Shown: piece after piece, positions 24,836 through 33,309 of the stretch
Layout of the letters: each line of letters begins with the position of its first letter
Numbering within the stretch: position 1 is the first letter of the stretch
From: CAYQCE01 sp964415885
GTDB taxonomy: Bacteria > Zixibacteria > MSB-5A5 > JAABVY01 > JAHJOQ01
Direction: 5' to 3'
Assembly: GCA_964415885.1 (NCBI GenBank)
Contig: CAYQCE010000026.1
Coordinates: forward strand, 1 to 44,831
Length of the DNA stretch: 44,831 bases
Notes under the pieces: generated by a model
The model's input: the letters and a program-made list of their open reading frames with translations, nothing else
Database searches by the model: none
Told to the model about the DNA's origin: nothing
Program-made: the position numbers and the translations under genes

Positions 24836-25278
24836 TGGATCTCGGTAGCTTGGAAAAACCAAAAGGCTCTACACGCAATCGCAGAAGAGTCGGCAGGGGC
24901 CAGGGCTCCGGTCTGGGCAAGACCTGTGGCAAGGGACACAAGGGACAGCAGTCTCGTTCCGGCTACAAGCGGAAGCCCTGGAGCGAGGGTGGCCAGATGC
25001 CGCTTCATCGCCGCGTGCCGAAGAGAGGATTTCGGAGCCTTAATCGAACGACATTTCAGATAGTAAATCTGGCACAGCTCGCAAACAAGTTCACGGAGCC
25101 GACTGAGATAGGTCCGGAGAAACTGCGAGAGGCCGGGTTGATACGGAATCTTGACGAACCCGTTAAAATCCTTGGCGATGGTGAATTGGCTGTCGCTCAT
25201 ACGGTGATGGTTCAGGCTTGCAGCAAGTCCGCACGTACCAAGCTGGAGGCTGCAGGGGGGAAAGTGGAGATTATCTAA
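24835..25278 (+). CDS. rplO: 50S ribosomal protein L15
   Basis: A 147-residue L15, a late 50S assembly protein. The glycine-rich N-terminal region has GRGQGSGLGKTCGKGHKGQQ and GGQMPLHRRVPKRGF. It overlaps rpmD by one base and directly abuts secY. Confidence 0.98.
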   Translation: MDLGSLEKPKGSTRNRRRVGRGQGSGLGKTCGKGHKGQQSRSGYKRKPWSEGGQMPLHRRVPKRGFRSLNRTTFQIVNLAQLANKFTEPTEIGPEKLREAGLIRNLDEPVKILGDGELAVAHTVMVQACSKSARTKLEAAGGKVEII

Positions 25279-26595
25279 ATGCTCGAATCATTCCAGAATG
25301 CATTTAAGATCAAAGAGCTGAGGAACAGGATTTTCTTCACGCTCTTTATCCTCGTTATATACCGCCTCGGCGGACACATTCCAACTCCCGGCATCGATGC
25401 CGCCGCGCTGAAATCATTCTTCGAGCAAAGCGCGTCCGGCTCGCTGCTCGGTATGTTTGACCTGTTCGTCGGCGGTGCATTCGCCAAAGCGACGATCTTC
25501 GCACTCGGAATCATGCCGTACATTTCGGCATCGATTATTCTGCAGTTGCTTGCGCCGGTAGTTCCGTACCTGCAGAAGTTGCAGAAAGAGGGTGAGGAGG
25601 GCCGCCGCAGGATCACGCAGTACACTCGTTACGGTACGGTGGTGATCGCATCCATGCAGGCCTGGGGCACGGCGATCTATTTGCAGAGCATTACTCTTCC
25701 CACCGGGCAGACAGTTGTAAACAACCCCGGTCTTGGATTCGTTGCACTGACAGTGCTGACATTTACGGCGGGCACGATATTCATAATGTGGCTCGGTGAG
25801 AAGATCACCGAACGAGGAATCGGAAACGGTATCTCACTAATCATCTTTATCGGTATTGTCGCACGATTCATCCCCACGGTCATCGATGAGTTCCAGTTGA
25901 TGGCATCCGGAGTGCGGAGCGTATTCACGGAGATCGTCATCGTGGCGTTCCTGATCGCCGTTATCGCAGCGATCGTAATGGTGACGAGGGCACAGCGGAG
26001 GATACCGGTTCAATACGCGAAACGAGTCGTTGGCCGGAAGGTCTATGGCGGACAGTCGACGCATCTGCCGCTGTCGGTAAACACCGCCGGCGTTATTCCG
26101 ATTATCTTCGCACAGTCGATCATGTTCGCGCCATCGACGCTCGCGACGTTTTTCCCGAACAATGAGTTTGTTGCGTCGGTAGTGTCTTACTTCGATCCGA
26201 GCGCGCTGACGTATAATTTCATATATGGTCTGGTTATCGTGTTCTTTGCGTTCTTCTACACTGCGATTGTGATCAATCCGGTAGAGCTCGCTGACAATAT
26301 GAAGAAACAGGGCGGTTTCATCCCGGGCGTCAGGCCCGGCAAGCGAACCGCCGATTTCATAGACAAGGCATTGACGCGTATCACCCTTCCGGGTGCGATA
26401 TTCTTTGCGATTATCGCGATTCTTCCCAATCTGTTGATGAGGTATGCGGGCGTGACTTATTACTTCGGCGGTACGAGCATCCTGATCGTCGTCGGTGTCG
26501 CTCTCGATACCCTGCAGCAGATTGAGTCGCATCTGATCATGCGCCACTACGAAGGTTTCATGAAGAAGGGTCGGATTAGAGGGAGATCGATGTAA
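25279..26595 (+). CDS. secY: Protein translocase subunit SecY
   Basis: A 438-residue SecY, the ten-helix channel of the Sec translocon. Family signatures are YRLGGHIPTPGID near the N-terminus, MPYISASIILQLL and ITERGIGNGISLIIFIGIVA. The cytoplasmic loop includes RRIPVQYAKRVVGRK. The ATG directly follows the rplO stop, and the last base overlaps adk (TAATG). Confidence 0.98.
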   Translation: MLESFQNAFKIKELRNRIFFTLFILVIYRLGGHIPTPGIDAAALKSFFEQSASGSLLGMFDLFVGGAFAKATIFALGIMPYISASIILQLLAPVVPYLQKLQKEGEEGRRRITQYTRYGTVVIASMQAWGTAIYLQSITLPTGQTVVNNPGLGFVALTVLTFTAGTIFIMWLGEKITERGIGNGISLIIFIGIVARFIPTVIDEFQLMASGVRSVFTEIVIVAFLIAVIAAIVMVTRAQRRIPVQYAKRVVGRKVYGGQSTHLPLSVNTAGVIPIIFAQSIMFAPSTLATFFPNNEFVASVVSYFDPSALTYNFIYGLVIVFFAFFYTAIVINPVELADNMKKQGGFIPGVRPGKRTADFIDKALTRITLPGAIFFAIIAILPNLLMRYAGVTYYFGGTSILIVVGVALDTLQQIESHLIMRHYEGFMKKGRIRGRSM

Positions 26596-27239
26596 TGCTG
26601 GTGATAATGCTTGGCCCGCCCGGATCAGGAAAAGGCACGCAGGCGTCCAGACTCGCCTCGGAGAAGAACCTCGAGCATCTCTCGACCGGTGATATTCTCA
26701 GGAATGCGGTCAAAGAGGGAACAGATCTCGGACTCGAGGCTAAGAAGTACATGGAGGCCGGAGACTTGGTGCCAGATAAGCTGATCCTTGGCATAATCAA
26801 GGAGAAGGTTCAGAGTAACGGCAAGAGCTTCCTTTTCGACGGTTTCCCGCGGACTATTCCGCAGGCGGAAGGGCTGGATAAAATGCTCTCAGATATTGGA
26901 TCGGGCGTTGACTTGGTTCTCGATCTGGAAGTCTCCGATGAGGAAGTTATCAAGCGTCTGTCCGGGCGTTTCTTCTGCCCACAGTGCCAGACTACCTACA
27001 ATTATCCGAACAACCTTCCGAAGGAGGAGGGTATTTGCGATAAGTGTGGCGCCCGGCTCGAGAAGCGCAAGGACGATACCGAAGAGGTTGTCAAGAATCG
27101 ACTGAAAGTATACAAAGATCAGACTCAGCCGCTCCAGGACTATTACCGCGATAAAGGTGTTCTGAAGGCTGTTGATGGAGAGCGTCAGATCGAGACGATT
27201 TTCAAGGATCTTGCTGAGATAGTCGGTTCGGCCAAGTGA
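26595..27239 (+). CDS. adk: Adenylate kinase, zinc-lid type
   Basis: A 214-residue adenylate kinase (ATP + AMP to 2 ADP). P-loop GPPGSGKGTQ is at 7-16, the AMP-binding region contains HLSTGDILR, and FDGFPRT is intact. The lid carries a four-cysteine zinc site (C128, C131, C148, C151), as in Gram-positive and several other phyla rather than enterobacteria. It overlaps secY by one base. Confidence 0.98.
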   Translation: MLVIMLGPPGSGKGTQASRLASEKNLEHLSTGDILRNAVKEGTDLGLEAKKYMEAGDLVPDKLILGIIKEKVQSNGKSFLFDGFPRTIPQAEGLDKMLSDIGSGVDLVLDLEVSDEEVIKRLSGRFFCPQCQTTYNYPNNLPKEEGICDKCGARLEKRKDDTEEVVKNRLKVYKDQTQPLQDYYRDKGVLKAVDGERQIETIFKDLAEIVGSAK

Positions 27240-27244
27240 TCGGT

Positions 27245-27997
27245 ATGATCGAGTTGAAGACCGAGAATGAACTGGATAAGATGCGGGTGGCGAACAAAAT
27301 TGTCGCCCAGACGTTGGACCTGATTGAGGAGAACTTAAAGCCCGGTATAAGTACTGAGGAGTTGGACAGGCTGGCCGCAGAATTCATACGGTCAAAAGGA
27401 GCGGAACCCGCATTTCTGGGTTATCACAACTACCCGAAGTCGATTTGTGTCTCCATTGACGATGAAGTCGTGCACGGAATCCCGTCCCCGGACAGGATGA
27501 TCCATGAAGGGCAGCTCGTTTCGGTTGATGTAGGATCTTACATAGACGGATTCAATGGCGATTCGGCGCGTTCCTTCTTCATTGGAAAGGCGCCACCCGA
27601 AGTTCAGAAACTTCTCGATGCGACGAAGAGAGCACTTGAAAACGGCGTTTCCCGGGCAAAGGCAGGAAACAGATTAGGGGATATTTCGCACGCTATTCAG
27701 AAAACGGCGGAGGACGCCGGGTTCAGCGTGGTTCGAGACCTGGTCGGGCACGGCATCGGAAGAAAGATGCATGAGGAGCCGCAGGTGCCGAACTACGGTC
27801 AGCCCGGGAAAGGTGTCGCGCTGAAGGCCGGAATGACGATTGCGATTGAACCTATGGTAAATGCAGGAGACTGGAGGGTTAGGACAAAACCGGATCGATG
27901 GACGATCGTGACTGCAGATGGCTCACTTTCCGCTCACTTCGAGCATACGATAGTCATAGGTGAGCACGGTGCGGAGATCCTGTCACTGTCCAACTAA
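27245..27997 (+). CDS. map: Methionine aminopeptidase, type I
   Basis: A 250-residue type I methionine aminopeptidase that trims initiator Met from nascent proteins. The metal ligands line up as D95, D106, H169, E202 and E233, with the same spacing as in the E. coli enzyme. I use ATG 27245; a GTG at 27236 overlapping the adk stop would add three residues. infA follows after 2 bp. Confidence 0.97.
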   Translation: MIELKTENELDKMRVANKIVAQTLDLIEENLKPGISTEELDRLAAEFIRSKGAEPAFLGYHNYPKSICVSIDDEVVHGIPSPDRMIHEGQLVSVDVGSYIDGFNGDSARSFFIGKAPPEVQKLLDATKRALENGVSRAKAGNRLGDISHAIQKTAEDAGFSVVRDLVGHGIGRKMHEEPQVPNYGQPGKGVALKAGMTIAIEPMVNAGDWRVRTKPDRWTIVTADGSLSAHFEHTIVIGEHGAEILSLSN

Positions 27998-27999
27998 AT

Positions 28000-28218
28000 A
28001 TGGCGAAGCAGGATACAATACAGGTCGAGGGAAAAGTGGTCGAGCCTCTGCCCAATGCAATGTTCAGAGTCGAGCTCGAGAATGGACACCAGGTGCTGGC
28101 GCATATCTCGGGCAAGATGAGAATGAACTACATCAAGATATTGCCGGGCGACAGGGTGACGATCGAGCTTTCGCCGTATGATCTCTCGCGTGGTAGAATA
28201 GTCTATCGTTACAAATAG
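28000..28218 (+). CDS. infA: Translation initiation factor IF-1
   Basis: A 72-residue IF-1, an OB-fold protein that covers the 30S A-site during initiation. It shows VEGKVVEPLPNAMFRVELEN, HISGKMRMNYIKILPGDRV and the ending DLSRGRIVYRYK, all typical. Confidence 0.98.
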   Translation: MAKQDTIQVEGKVVEPLPNAMFRVELENGHQVLAHISGKMRMNYIKILPGDRVTIELSPYDLSRGRIVYRYK

Positions 28219-28232
28219 ATTTCGAGGTAGAT

Positions 28233-28346
28233 ATGAAAGTCAGTTCATCTGTGAAGAAGCGCTGTGAGCATTGCAAGATCATCCGGCGCAAAGGTGTTGT
28301 GCGGATCATCTGCAAGAACCCTCGTCACAAGCAGAGACAGGGTTAA
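28233..28346 (+). CDS. rpmJ: 50S ribosomal protein L36, zinc-binding type
   Basis: A 37-residue L36. It begins MKVSSSVKKRCEHCKIIRRK and carries the CCCH zinc site C11, C14, C27 and H32. The ATG at 28233 is preceded by GAGG. It sits between infA and rpsM, the usual order. Confidence 0.96.
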   Translation: MKVSSSVKKRCEHCKIIRRKGVVRIICKNPRHKQRQG

Positions 28347-28355
28347 GGAGGAAAC

Positions 28356-28739
28356 GTGGCTCGTATAGCAGGCGTTGATTTGCCGAGAGACAAGAGAATT
28401 GAAGTGGCGCTAACATACATCTTTGGTATCGGCCAGACGTCGGCCAGCGCGATAATCACGAAGACCGGTGTGAATCCGGATACGCGTGTACATTCGTTGA
28501 CCGACGACGATATCAGCAAGCTTCGTGGCGTGATCGAGAGCGACTATAAAGTCGAGGGTTCACTGCGCAGCGAGGTCGCGATGAATATAAAGCGCCTAAT
28601 CGATATCGGTTCATACAGAGGCCTCCGTCACAGGAGAGGGCTCCCGGTTCGGGGGCAGCGCACGAAGACTAATGCGCGCACTCGCAAGGGACCGAAGAAG
28701 ACTGTCGGCGGCAAGAAGAAAGCCCCGACGCCCAAGTAA
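28356..28739 (+). CDS. rpsM: 30S ribosomal protein S13
   Basis: A 127-residue S13 of the head, contacting the P-site tRNA. It begins MARIAGVDLPRDKRIEVALT from GTG 28356 after AAGGAGG. The RHRRGLPVRGQRTKTNARTR signature and basic C-terminal tail are intact. Confidence 0.98.
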   Translation: MARIAGVDLPRDKRIEVALTYIFGIGQTSASAIITKTGVNPDTRVHSLTDDDISKLRGVIESDYKVEGSLRSEVAMNIKRLIDIGSYRGLRHRRGLPVRGQRTKTNARTRKGPKKTVGGKKKAPTPK

Positions 28740-28774
28740 TAGAAGATTGTCTCAGAATTCATATAGGAGTATAA

Positions 28775-29167
28775 GTGGCTGATCCTAAACGCAGACGCGG
28801 TAAGAAAAAAGCCAAACGTGCCGAGAGCACGGGCGTGGCGCATATCAAGGCTACGTTCAACAATACAATCGTGAGTATTTGCGATACGTCCGGACATGTG
28901 GTTTCCTGGGCTTCCGCCGGGAAGGTGGGGTTCAAGGGGTCGAAAAAAAGCACTCCGTTCGCCGCGCAGATGGCCGCGGATTCATCCGCGCGCGAGGCTA
29001 TGGATGCCGGTGTCCGCAAAATAGAAGTTTGGGTTAAGGGACCCGGTTCCGGTCGAGAGGCGGCTATCCGATCTCTCCAGGCCGCAGGACTGGAGATTAC
29101 TGCGATAAAAGATGTTACTCCGATTCCGCACAACGGTTGTCGTCCGCCCAAGCGGAGAAGAGTATAG
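28775..29167 (+). CDS. rpsK: 30S ribosomal protein S11
   Basis: A 130-residue S11 on the platform near the E-site. It starts at GTG 28775 after AGGAG and shows VAHIKATFNNTIVSICDTSG, KGPGSGREAAIRSLQAAGLE and the ending PHNGCRPPKRRRV. Confidence 0.98.
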   Translation: MADPKRRRGKKKAKRAESTGVAHIKATFNNTIVSICDTSGHVVSWASAGKVGFKGSKKSTPFAAQMAADSSAREAMDAGVRKIEVWVKGPGSGREAAIRSLQAAGLEITAIKDVTPIPHNGCRPPKRRRV

Positions 29168-29179
29168 GAGAAGTTCTGT

Positions 29180-29809
29180 ATGGCAAGATATACCGGCGCC
29201 GTTTGTAAGCTTTGCAGGCGCGAGGGAGAGAAGCTGTTCTTAAAGGGCAGCCGATGCTACACCGAGAAGTGCGGCGTGGAACGCCGCGGCTTCCCGCCTG
29301 GACAGCATGGCATGAACATGCGGCGGAAAGTGTCCGACTATGGGTTGCAGTTGCGCGAGAAACAGAAAGTACGCAGGATTTACGGACTGCTCGAGCGGCA
29401 GTTCCATAACTACTATGTCCGCGCGGCTCGAATGAAGGGCGTAACCGGCGAGAACCTCATGGGTCTTCTCGAGAGACGTCTCGACAACTTCGTTTACAGG
29501 CTGGGATTTGCGCCTTCAAGAAATGCGGCGCGTCAGTTGGTGAGGCATCGCCACTTCACGGTCAACGATCATATTGTTGATATCCCGTCTTACACTCTTC
29601 GTCCGGGCGATATCGTGAAGGTTCGCGACAAGAGTAAGAAACTTGACATAATTCACGCCGCACTCAAGGAAGCCGACAGGTCCGCGGACATCCCGTGGTT
29701 CAGGCTTAACAAGGCAGCGTTAGAGGGCGAGCTTCTCGAGGTTCCAAAACGCGCAGATATCCCGGTTGTGGCATCCGAGCAGCTTATCGTGGAGCTATAT
29801 TCTAAGTAA
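29180..29809 (+). CDS. rpsD: 30S ribosomal protein S4, zinc-binding type
   Basis: A 209-residue S4, a primary 16S rRNA binder and fidelity protein. The N-terminus has four cysteines placed for zinc (C9, C12, C26, C31). The S4 RNA-binding domain contains LERRLDNFVYRLGFAPSRNA and RQLVRHRHFTVN. The ending ELIVELYSK-like QLIVELYSK is typical. Confidence 0.98.
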   Translation: MARYTGAVCKLCRREGEKLFLKGSRCYTEKCGVERRGFPPGQHGMNMRRKVSDYGLQLREKQKVRRIYGLLERQFHNYYVRAARMKGVTGENLMGLLERRLDNFVYRLGFAPSRNAARQLVRHRHFTVNDHIVDIPSYTLRPGDIVKVRDKSKKLDIIHAALKEADRSADIPWFRLNKAALEGELLEVPKRADIPVVASEQLIVELYSK

Positions 29810-29831
29810 GGATACAGGGAGGCAGTATTTA

Positions 29832-30824
29832 ATGAAGTGGAAGAATTTGCAGATGCCGAAAGAGGTCGTCAGAGAGGAGACCAAAACTGAAGACCCGAGG
29901 TTCTTCGGCAGATTCCTCATGGAGCCTCTGGAGCGCGGATTCGGCAATACTATCGGAAACGCGTTGAGGCGGGTCCTGCTGTCATCTCTGCAGGGATCGG
30001 CGATTGTGTCACTGCGCATCGAGGGTGTGCAGCATGAGTTTTCGTCTGTTCCCGGTGTGTATGAAGATGTGACGGATGTCGTACTCAATCTCAAGAACAT
30101 CTGGGTCAAGATGCTCTCCGACGAGATGAAGACCCTCACACTTACATGTGAAGGAAAGGGCAAATACAAGGCCGACGATATCGAGTGTCCGCCCGAGGTC
30201 GAGATTATGAACCCCGATCAGCACATTCTCGAGCTCACCGACGATATCAAGATCAAGATGGAACTGGACGTTGACACCGGAAGATCGTATGTGCTCGCGG
30301 ACCAGAACAAGCGACCGGATGCGCCGGTCGGTACGGTTTTCGTTGATTCTCTCTTTTCGCCGGTGATCAAGGTGAACTATCACGTTGAGAATACACGTGT
30401 CGGCCAGAGAACGGATTACGACAGGCTGATGATCGAGGTAACGACGAACGGCGTTCTTCCTCCTGAAGAGGCGGTCGGTTTTGCCGCCAAGCTTCTGAAG
30501 GATCACTTCCAGCTCTTCGTCCACACGGACGAGGAGATCGAGGTCGAAGAGGAAGAGGTCGAGGACGAGGAGACCCTGCGGATTCGTCAGCTTTTACAGA
30601 CTCGGGTGGACGAACTCGAGCTGTCGGTCCGTTCCTCGAATTGCCTCCGAGCCGCAAATATACAAACTCTTGCAGATCTCGTCCGAAAGACCGAGTCCGA
30701 GATGCTCAAGTACAGGAACTTCGGTCGCAAGTCGCTGACAGAGCTCAACAATATTCTCGATGAGCTTGGATTGTCGTTCGGCATGGACGTTGACAAGTAT
30801 CTCGAATCCGCCAAGAAGGACTAA
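29832..30824 (+). CDS. rpoA: DNA-directed RNA polymerase subunit alpha
   Basis: A 330-residue alpha subunit. The N-terminal dimerisation domain has RGFGNTIGNALRRVLLSSLQ, and the C-terminal domain that contacts UP elements and activators contains ELELSVRSSNCLRAANIQTL and RNFGRKSLTELNNIL. An acidic Glu-rich linker (about residues 238-253) joins them. I place the start at ATG 29832 after AGGGAGG (29817-29823). The frame is open upstream into rpsD. Confidence 0.97.
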   Translation: MKWKNLQMPKEVVREETKTEDPRFFGRFLMEPLERGFGNTIGNALRRVLLSSLQGSAIVSLRIEGVQHEFSSVPGVYEDVTDVVLNLKNIWVKMLSDEMKTLTLTCEGKGKYKADDIECPPEVEIMNPDQHILELTDDIKIKMELDVDTGRSYVLADQNKRPDAPVGTVFVDSLFSPVIKVNYHVENTRVGQRTDYDRLMIEVTTNGVLPPEEAVGFAAKLLKDHFQLFVHTDEEIEVEEEEVEDEETLRIRQLLQTRVDELELSVRSSNCLRAANIQTLADLVRKTESEMLKYRNFGRKSLTELNNILDELGLSFGMDVDKYLESAKKD

Positions 30825-30830
30825 TCTAAG

Positions 30831-31535
30831 ATGCGTCACGGTAAAAAGATACACAAACTGGAAAGGCCGAGAGAGCATCGACTGGCGTTGATCTCGAATC
30901 TCGCAACAGCTCTCATCACACACGGCCGTATTACAACGACCGAAGCGAAGGCGAAAGCGCTGAAACCGGTCATAGACAGGCTGATCCGCACGGCGAAGAT
31001 GAACTCCGTGCAGTCCCGCCGTCAGGTCGGCAGGATGATTCGCAACCGCGACACCCTTCGCAAGCTGTTCGACGAGATTGCCCCTGAGATGCTCGATCGC
31101 ACATCCGGCTACTCCCGGATCATGCTGCTCGGTCCTCGCCGCGGAGACGGCGCAAAGCTCGCGGTTATCGAGCTCGTTGCAAAAGACAGCGAAGAAGAAA
31201 CCGCGAGAGAGAAGAGCGGAAGGAAGAAGTCCGCTCGTCAGGCCAACGCAAAGGCTAAGGCCAAGCCTGCCGAGGCGAAAGATAAACCTGCTGCAGCTCC
31301 GGCTGCCGAGCAGGAGGTTACCGAATATCCCGAGGCTGGTGTGGAGGAGACTCCGGTCGAGGAAAAGGTCGACAAGGGCGAGGCGGAGGCTGCTGAAGAG
31401 GCTGAAGTTCTCGAAGCAACTGAAAAGGCAGAGGAATCATCCGAGGAGCCTGCTGCCGAGAAGCCTGAAGAGACCGAGAAGCCTGCCGAAGAGAAGCCCG
31501 AAGGCGAAGCTGACGATAAGGACAAGAAAGAGTAA
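30831..31535 (+). CDS. rplQ: 50S ribosomal protein L17 with long acidic C-terminal extension
   Basis: A 234-residue protein. Residues 1 to about 117 are ordinary L17 (MRHGKKIHKLERPREHRLAL, ITHGRITTTEAKAKALKPVI, RDTLRKLFDEIA). The remaining ~115 residues are low-complexity, first Lys/Ala and then dominated by Glu, Ala, Pro and Lys, ending in an acidic DDKDKKE. Typical L17 is 115-140 residues. Extensions are known in some phyla, but this one nearly doubles the protein. It is the last gene of the alpha operon. Confidence 0.96.
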   Translation: MRHGKKIHKLERPREHRLALISNLATALITHGRITTTEAKAKALKPVIDRLIRTAKMNSVQSRRQVGRMIRNRDTLRKLFDEIAPEMLDRTSGYSRIMLLGPRRGDGAKLAVIELVAKDSEEETAREKSGRKKSARQANAKAKAKPAEAKDKPAAAPAAEQEVTEYPEAGVEETPVEEKVDKGEAEAAEEAEVLEATEKAEESSEEPAAEKPEETEKPAEEKPEGEADDKDKKE

Positions 31536-31568
31536 TTCAGCCTTTCAAACATGCTTGCCGATAGATTG

Positions 31569-31602
31569 CGGGTGGGACTCATATCCCGCCCGTCTTTATT
31601 TC
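31569..31602 (+). terminator. Intrinsic terminator after rplQ
   Basis: CGGGTGGGA (31569-31577) pairs with TCCCGCCCG (31584-31592) through 9 bp with one G-T wobble and a 6-nt loop, followed by the T-rich stretch TCTTTATTTC. It lies 34 bp after the rplQ stop and closes the ribosomal super-operon ahead of the flagellar genes. Confidence 0.85.
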
Positions 31603-31732
31603 TGGAAAAATGTTCATTATCCCGGAAAAACTTTCCTGTATTTCGTGCCACCCATCCGCACAAGCCTCACACGCAACTTTGTAACCGACTACGAGACAAC
31701 GCGATGTGCTCAGGGCAGCCTCTTGCGAGTAA

Positions 31733-31748
31733 TGGCACAGAAATTGCA
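31733..31748 (+). promoter_or_regulatory. Sigma-54 (RpoN) promoter of the flagellar operon
   Basis: The 16-mer TGGCACAGAAATTGCA fits the RpoN consensus TGGCAC-R-N4-TTGCW at every defined position, with GG at 31734-31735 and GC at 31746-31747. The start site should fall near 31759, leaving a leader of about 13 nt that contains the GGAGGA ribosome-binding site (31761-31766) of flgB. An enhancer-binding activator would be needed. I could not identify its binding sites. Confidence 0.9.
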
Positions 31749-31771
31749 ATAATGGTGGGTGGAGGAATGCT

Positions 31772-32194
31772 ATGGGCAATGTTATCGAGAACGCCATATT
31801 GAACAAGACTTCTATACCGAAGCTCGGCAAGCTGCTGGACCTGTCGGTAAATCGTCACAAGTTAATCTCGTCGAATATCGCCAATGTCACGACGCCCGGC
31901 TACAAGGCCAAGTCGATTGATTTCGATAGTGAGCTCAAGAAGGCAATGACGCCGGATAGAGCGCCGCTCTCTGTTACACACGAGAGACATATACCGCTCT
32001 CTCGATCTCGTCATTCTCTTCCGAAGGTTAGTGAGTCGGAACACACGGAGAACAGTACGGGCATAAACTCTGTGGATATCGATGCCGAGATGGCTGACCT
32101 GGCACAGAACCAGTTGGTATTCGAGCTGGGTGCGAAACTCGTCGCGGGCAAATTCAAGGGACTGAAGTCGGCTATCAGGGGCCGTGCCCTGTAA
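31772..32194 (+). CDS. flgB: Flagellar basal-body rod protein FlgB
   Basis: A 140-residue proximal-rod subunit. The N-terminal family segment includes LSVNRHKLISSNIANVTTPG YKAK, split here only for length, with the rod-protein motif ANVTTPGYKA. The C-terminal helix contains DIDAEMADLAQNQLVFELGA. First gene of the operon, directly after the sigma-54 promoter. Exported by the flagellar type III apparatus, so no Sec signal is expected. Confidence 0.96.
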   Translation: MGNVIENAILNKTSIPKLGKLLDLSVNRHKLISSNIANVTTPGYKAKSIDFDSELKKAMTPDRAPLSVTHERHIPLSRSRHSLPKVSESEHTENSTGINSVDIDAEMADLAQNQLVFELGAKLVAGKFKGLKSAIRGRAL

Positions 32195-32209
32195 ATGGAG
32201 AGATAAACC

Positions 32210-32704
32210 ATGAGCGATCTATTCTCATCACTTAAGATTTCCGGTTCGGGCATGTCGGTCCAGCGCAAGAGAATGAACGCGACCGCCGAGAATATAGCGA
32301 ATGCAGAGACCACGCGAACGCCCGAAGGTGGACCGTACAGCCGCAAGCGAGTGATAGTTAAGTCTGAGGACGTTCCGGTGAGCTTTGCCGGCGAGCTGAA
32401 TCGGGCACGTGTCAATCTAAGCAGAACCAGCAACGATCATTTCACCAATACGAGACGGTATTCCATCGGCGATCTCGATGTATCACATGCATCCGCGAAA
32501 GTCCATCAGAGTCCACGACCGCCGGTCAAGATGATCTATGATCCATCTCATCCGGATGCAAATGATGAGGGATATGTAGCGATGCCGGACATCAACGTTG
32601 TCACTGAAATGGTGAATATGATGTCGGCTTCGAGAGCATTCGAAGCGAACGTAACAGCCGTCAATGCCACCAAGGGAATGATTGCCGAGGCATTGAAGAT
32701 ATAG
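32210..32704 (+). CDS. flgC: Flagellar basal-body rod protein FlgC
   Basis: A 164-residue rod subunit. The N-terminus has SGMSVQRKRMNATAENIANA, and the C-terminus has the FlgC hallmark GYVAMPDINVVTEMVNMMSA followed by RAFEANVTAVNATKGMIAEA. It starts 15 bp after flgB. Confidence 0.97.
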   Translation: MSDLFSSLKISGSGMSVQRKRMNATAENIANAETTRTPEGGPYSRKRVIVKSEDVPVSFAGELNRARVNLSRTSNDHFTNTRRYSIGDLDVSHASAKVHQSPRPPVKMIYDPSHPDANDEGYVAMPDINVVTEMVNMMSASRAFEANVTAVNATKGMIAEALKI

Positions 32705-32714
32705 GAGGAAGTCA

Positions 32715-32993
32715 GTGAAGATTAACCCGGCGTACATCCAGTCATATCAGAATATGAGCCTGCCATCGAGAGTTGGCAATGCAGCACCGGCAGGTCAGCA
32801 GGTCAATAATGGTCAGAAGACTGTCCAGAGCGGATCGGCCAACAGGATTGATGGGGCCGAGTTTTCATCATATCTGAGCAAGGCTGAAAAGAAGTTCCTC
32901 GTTGAGAAGTTCTTCGATGCCGGTGAGGCCAGGCGAAACGAAACAGCGGCTCCGGATCGGACTCGCGGATCACTATTGGATATCAAGGCATGA
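32715..32993 (+). CDS. Unrecognised small protein of the flagellar operon
   Basis: A 92-residue protein between flgC and fliE. The start is GTG 32715 after AGGAGG, and the stop overlaps fliE by 4 bp (ATGA), so it is surely translated with the operon. The N-terminus MKINPAYIQSYQ resembles the opening of FliE and of some FlgM proteins. The middle is Gly/Gln/Asn-rich and probably disordered. The C-terminal half holds a charged helix, EFSSYLSKAEKKFLVEKFFD, and ends GSLLDIKA. No signal peptide or membrane segment. I cannot name it; a small export substrate, chaperone or regulator is conceivable. Confidence 0.8.
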   Translation: MKINPAYIQSYQNMSLPSRVGNAAPAGQQVNNGQKTVQSGSANRIDGAEFSSYLSKAEKKFLVEKFFDAGEARRNETAAPDRTRGSLLDIKA

Positions 32994-33295
32994 ATCCTGT
33001 AAAGATCAACCCTATAGACCAGACCGTCGGCCCGAATTTCATCAAGCGGCCGGAGATTGAGCCAAAACCCAAGGGTGAGTCGTTCGGTCAGTTCCTGAAG
33101 TCGGCCGTAAACGACGTCAACGAGCTCCAGAAGAACTCAGTTGCAATGGAAGAGAAGTTTCTGAAGGGAGAAATCACTGATGTCCATCAGGTAATGCTTG
33201 CATCGGAGCAGGCCTCGGTAGCTTTTGAGCTTCTGATGGAGATTAGAAACAAGCTTCTCGATTCCTACAGGGAGATAATTCGCACACCAGCATAG
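32990..33295 (+). CDS. fliE: Flagellar hook-basal body protein FliE
   Basis: A 101-residue FliE, the adaptor between the MS ring and rod. The C-terminal family signature is clear: FLKGEITDVHQVMLASEQAS followed by VAFELLMEIRNKLLDSYREI. The N-terminus is shorter and variable, as usual. It overlaps the previous gene by 4 bp. Confidence 0.96.
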   Translation: MNPVKINPIDQTVGPNFIKRPEIEPKPKGESFGQFLKSAVNDVNELQKNSVAMEEKFLKGEITDVHQVMLASEQASVAFELLMEIRNKLLDSYREIIRTPA

Positions 33296-33309
33296 GATAG
33301 CCTGAAACC

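Noticed and set aside
25837..26547. 236-codon minus-strand open frame inside secY
   Set aside because: Antisense shadow with an Arg/Asp-rich composition typical of reversed hydrophobic codons.
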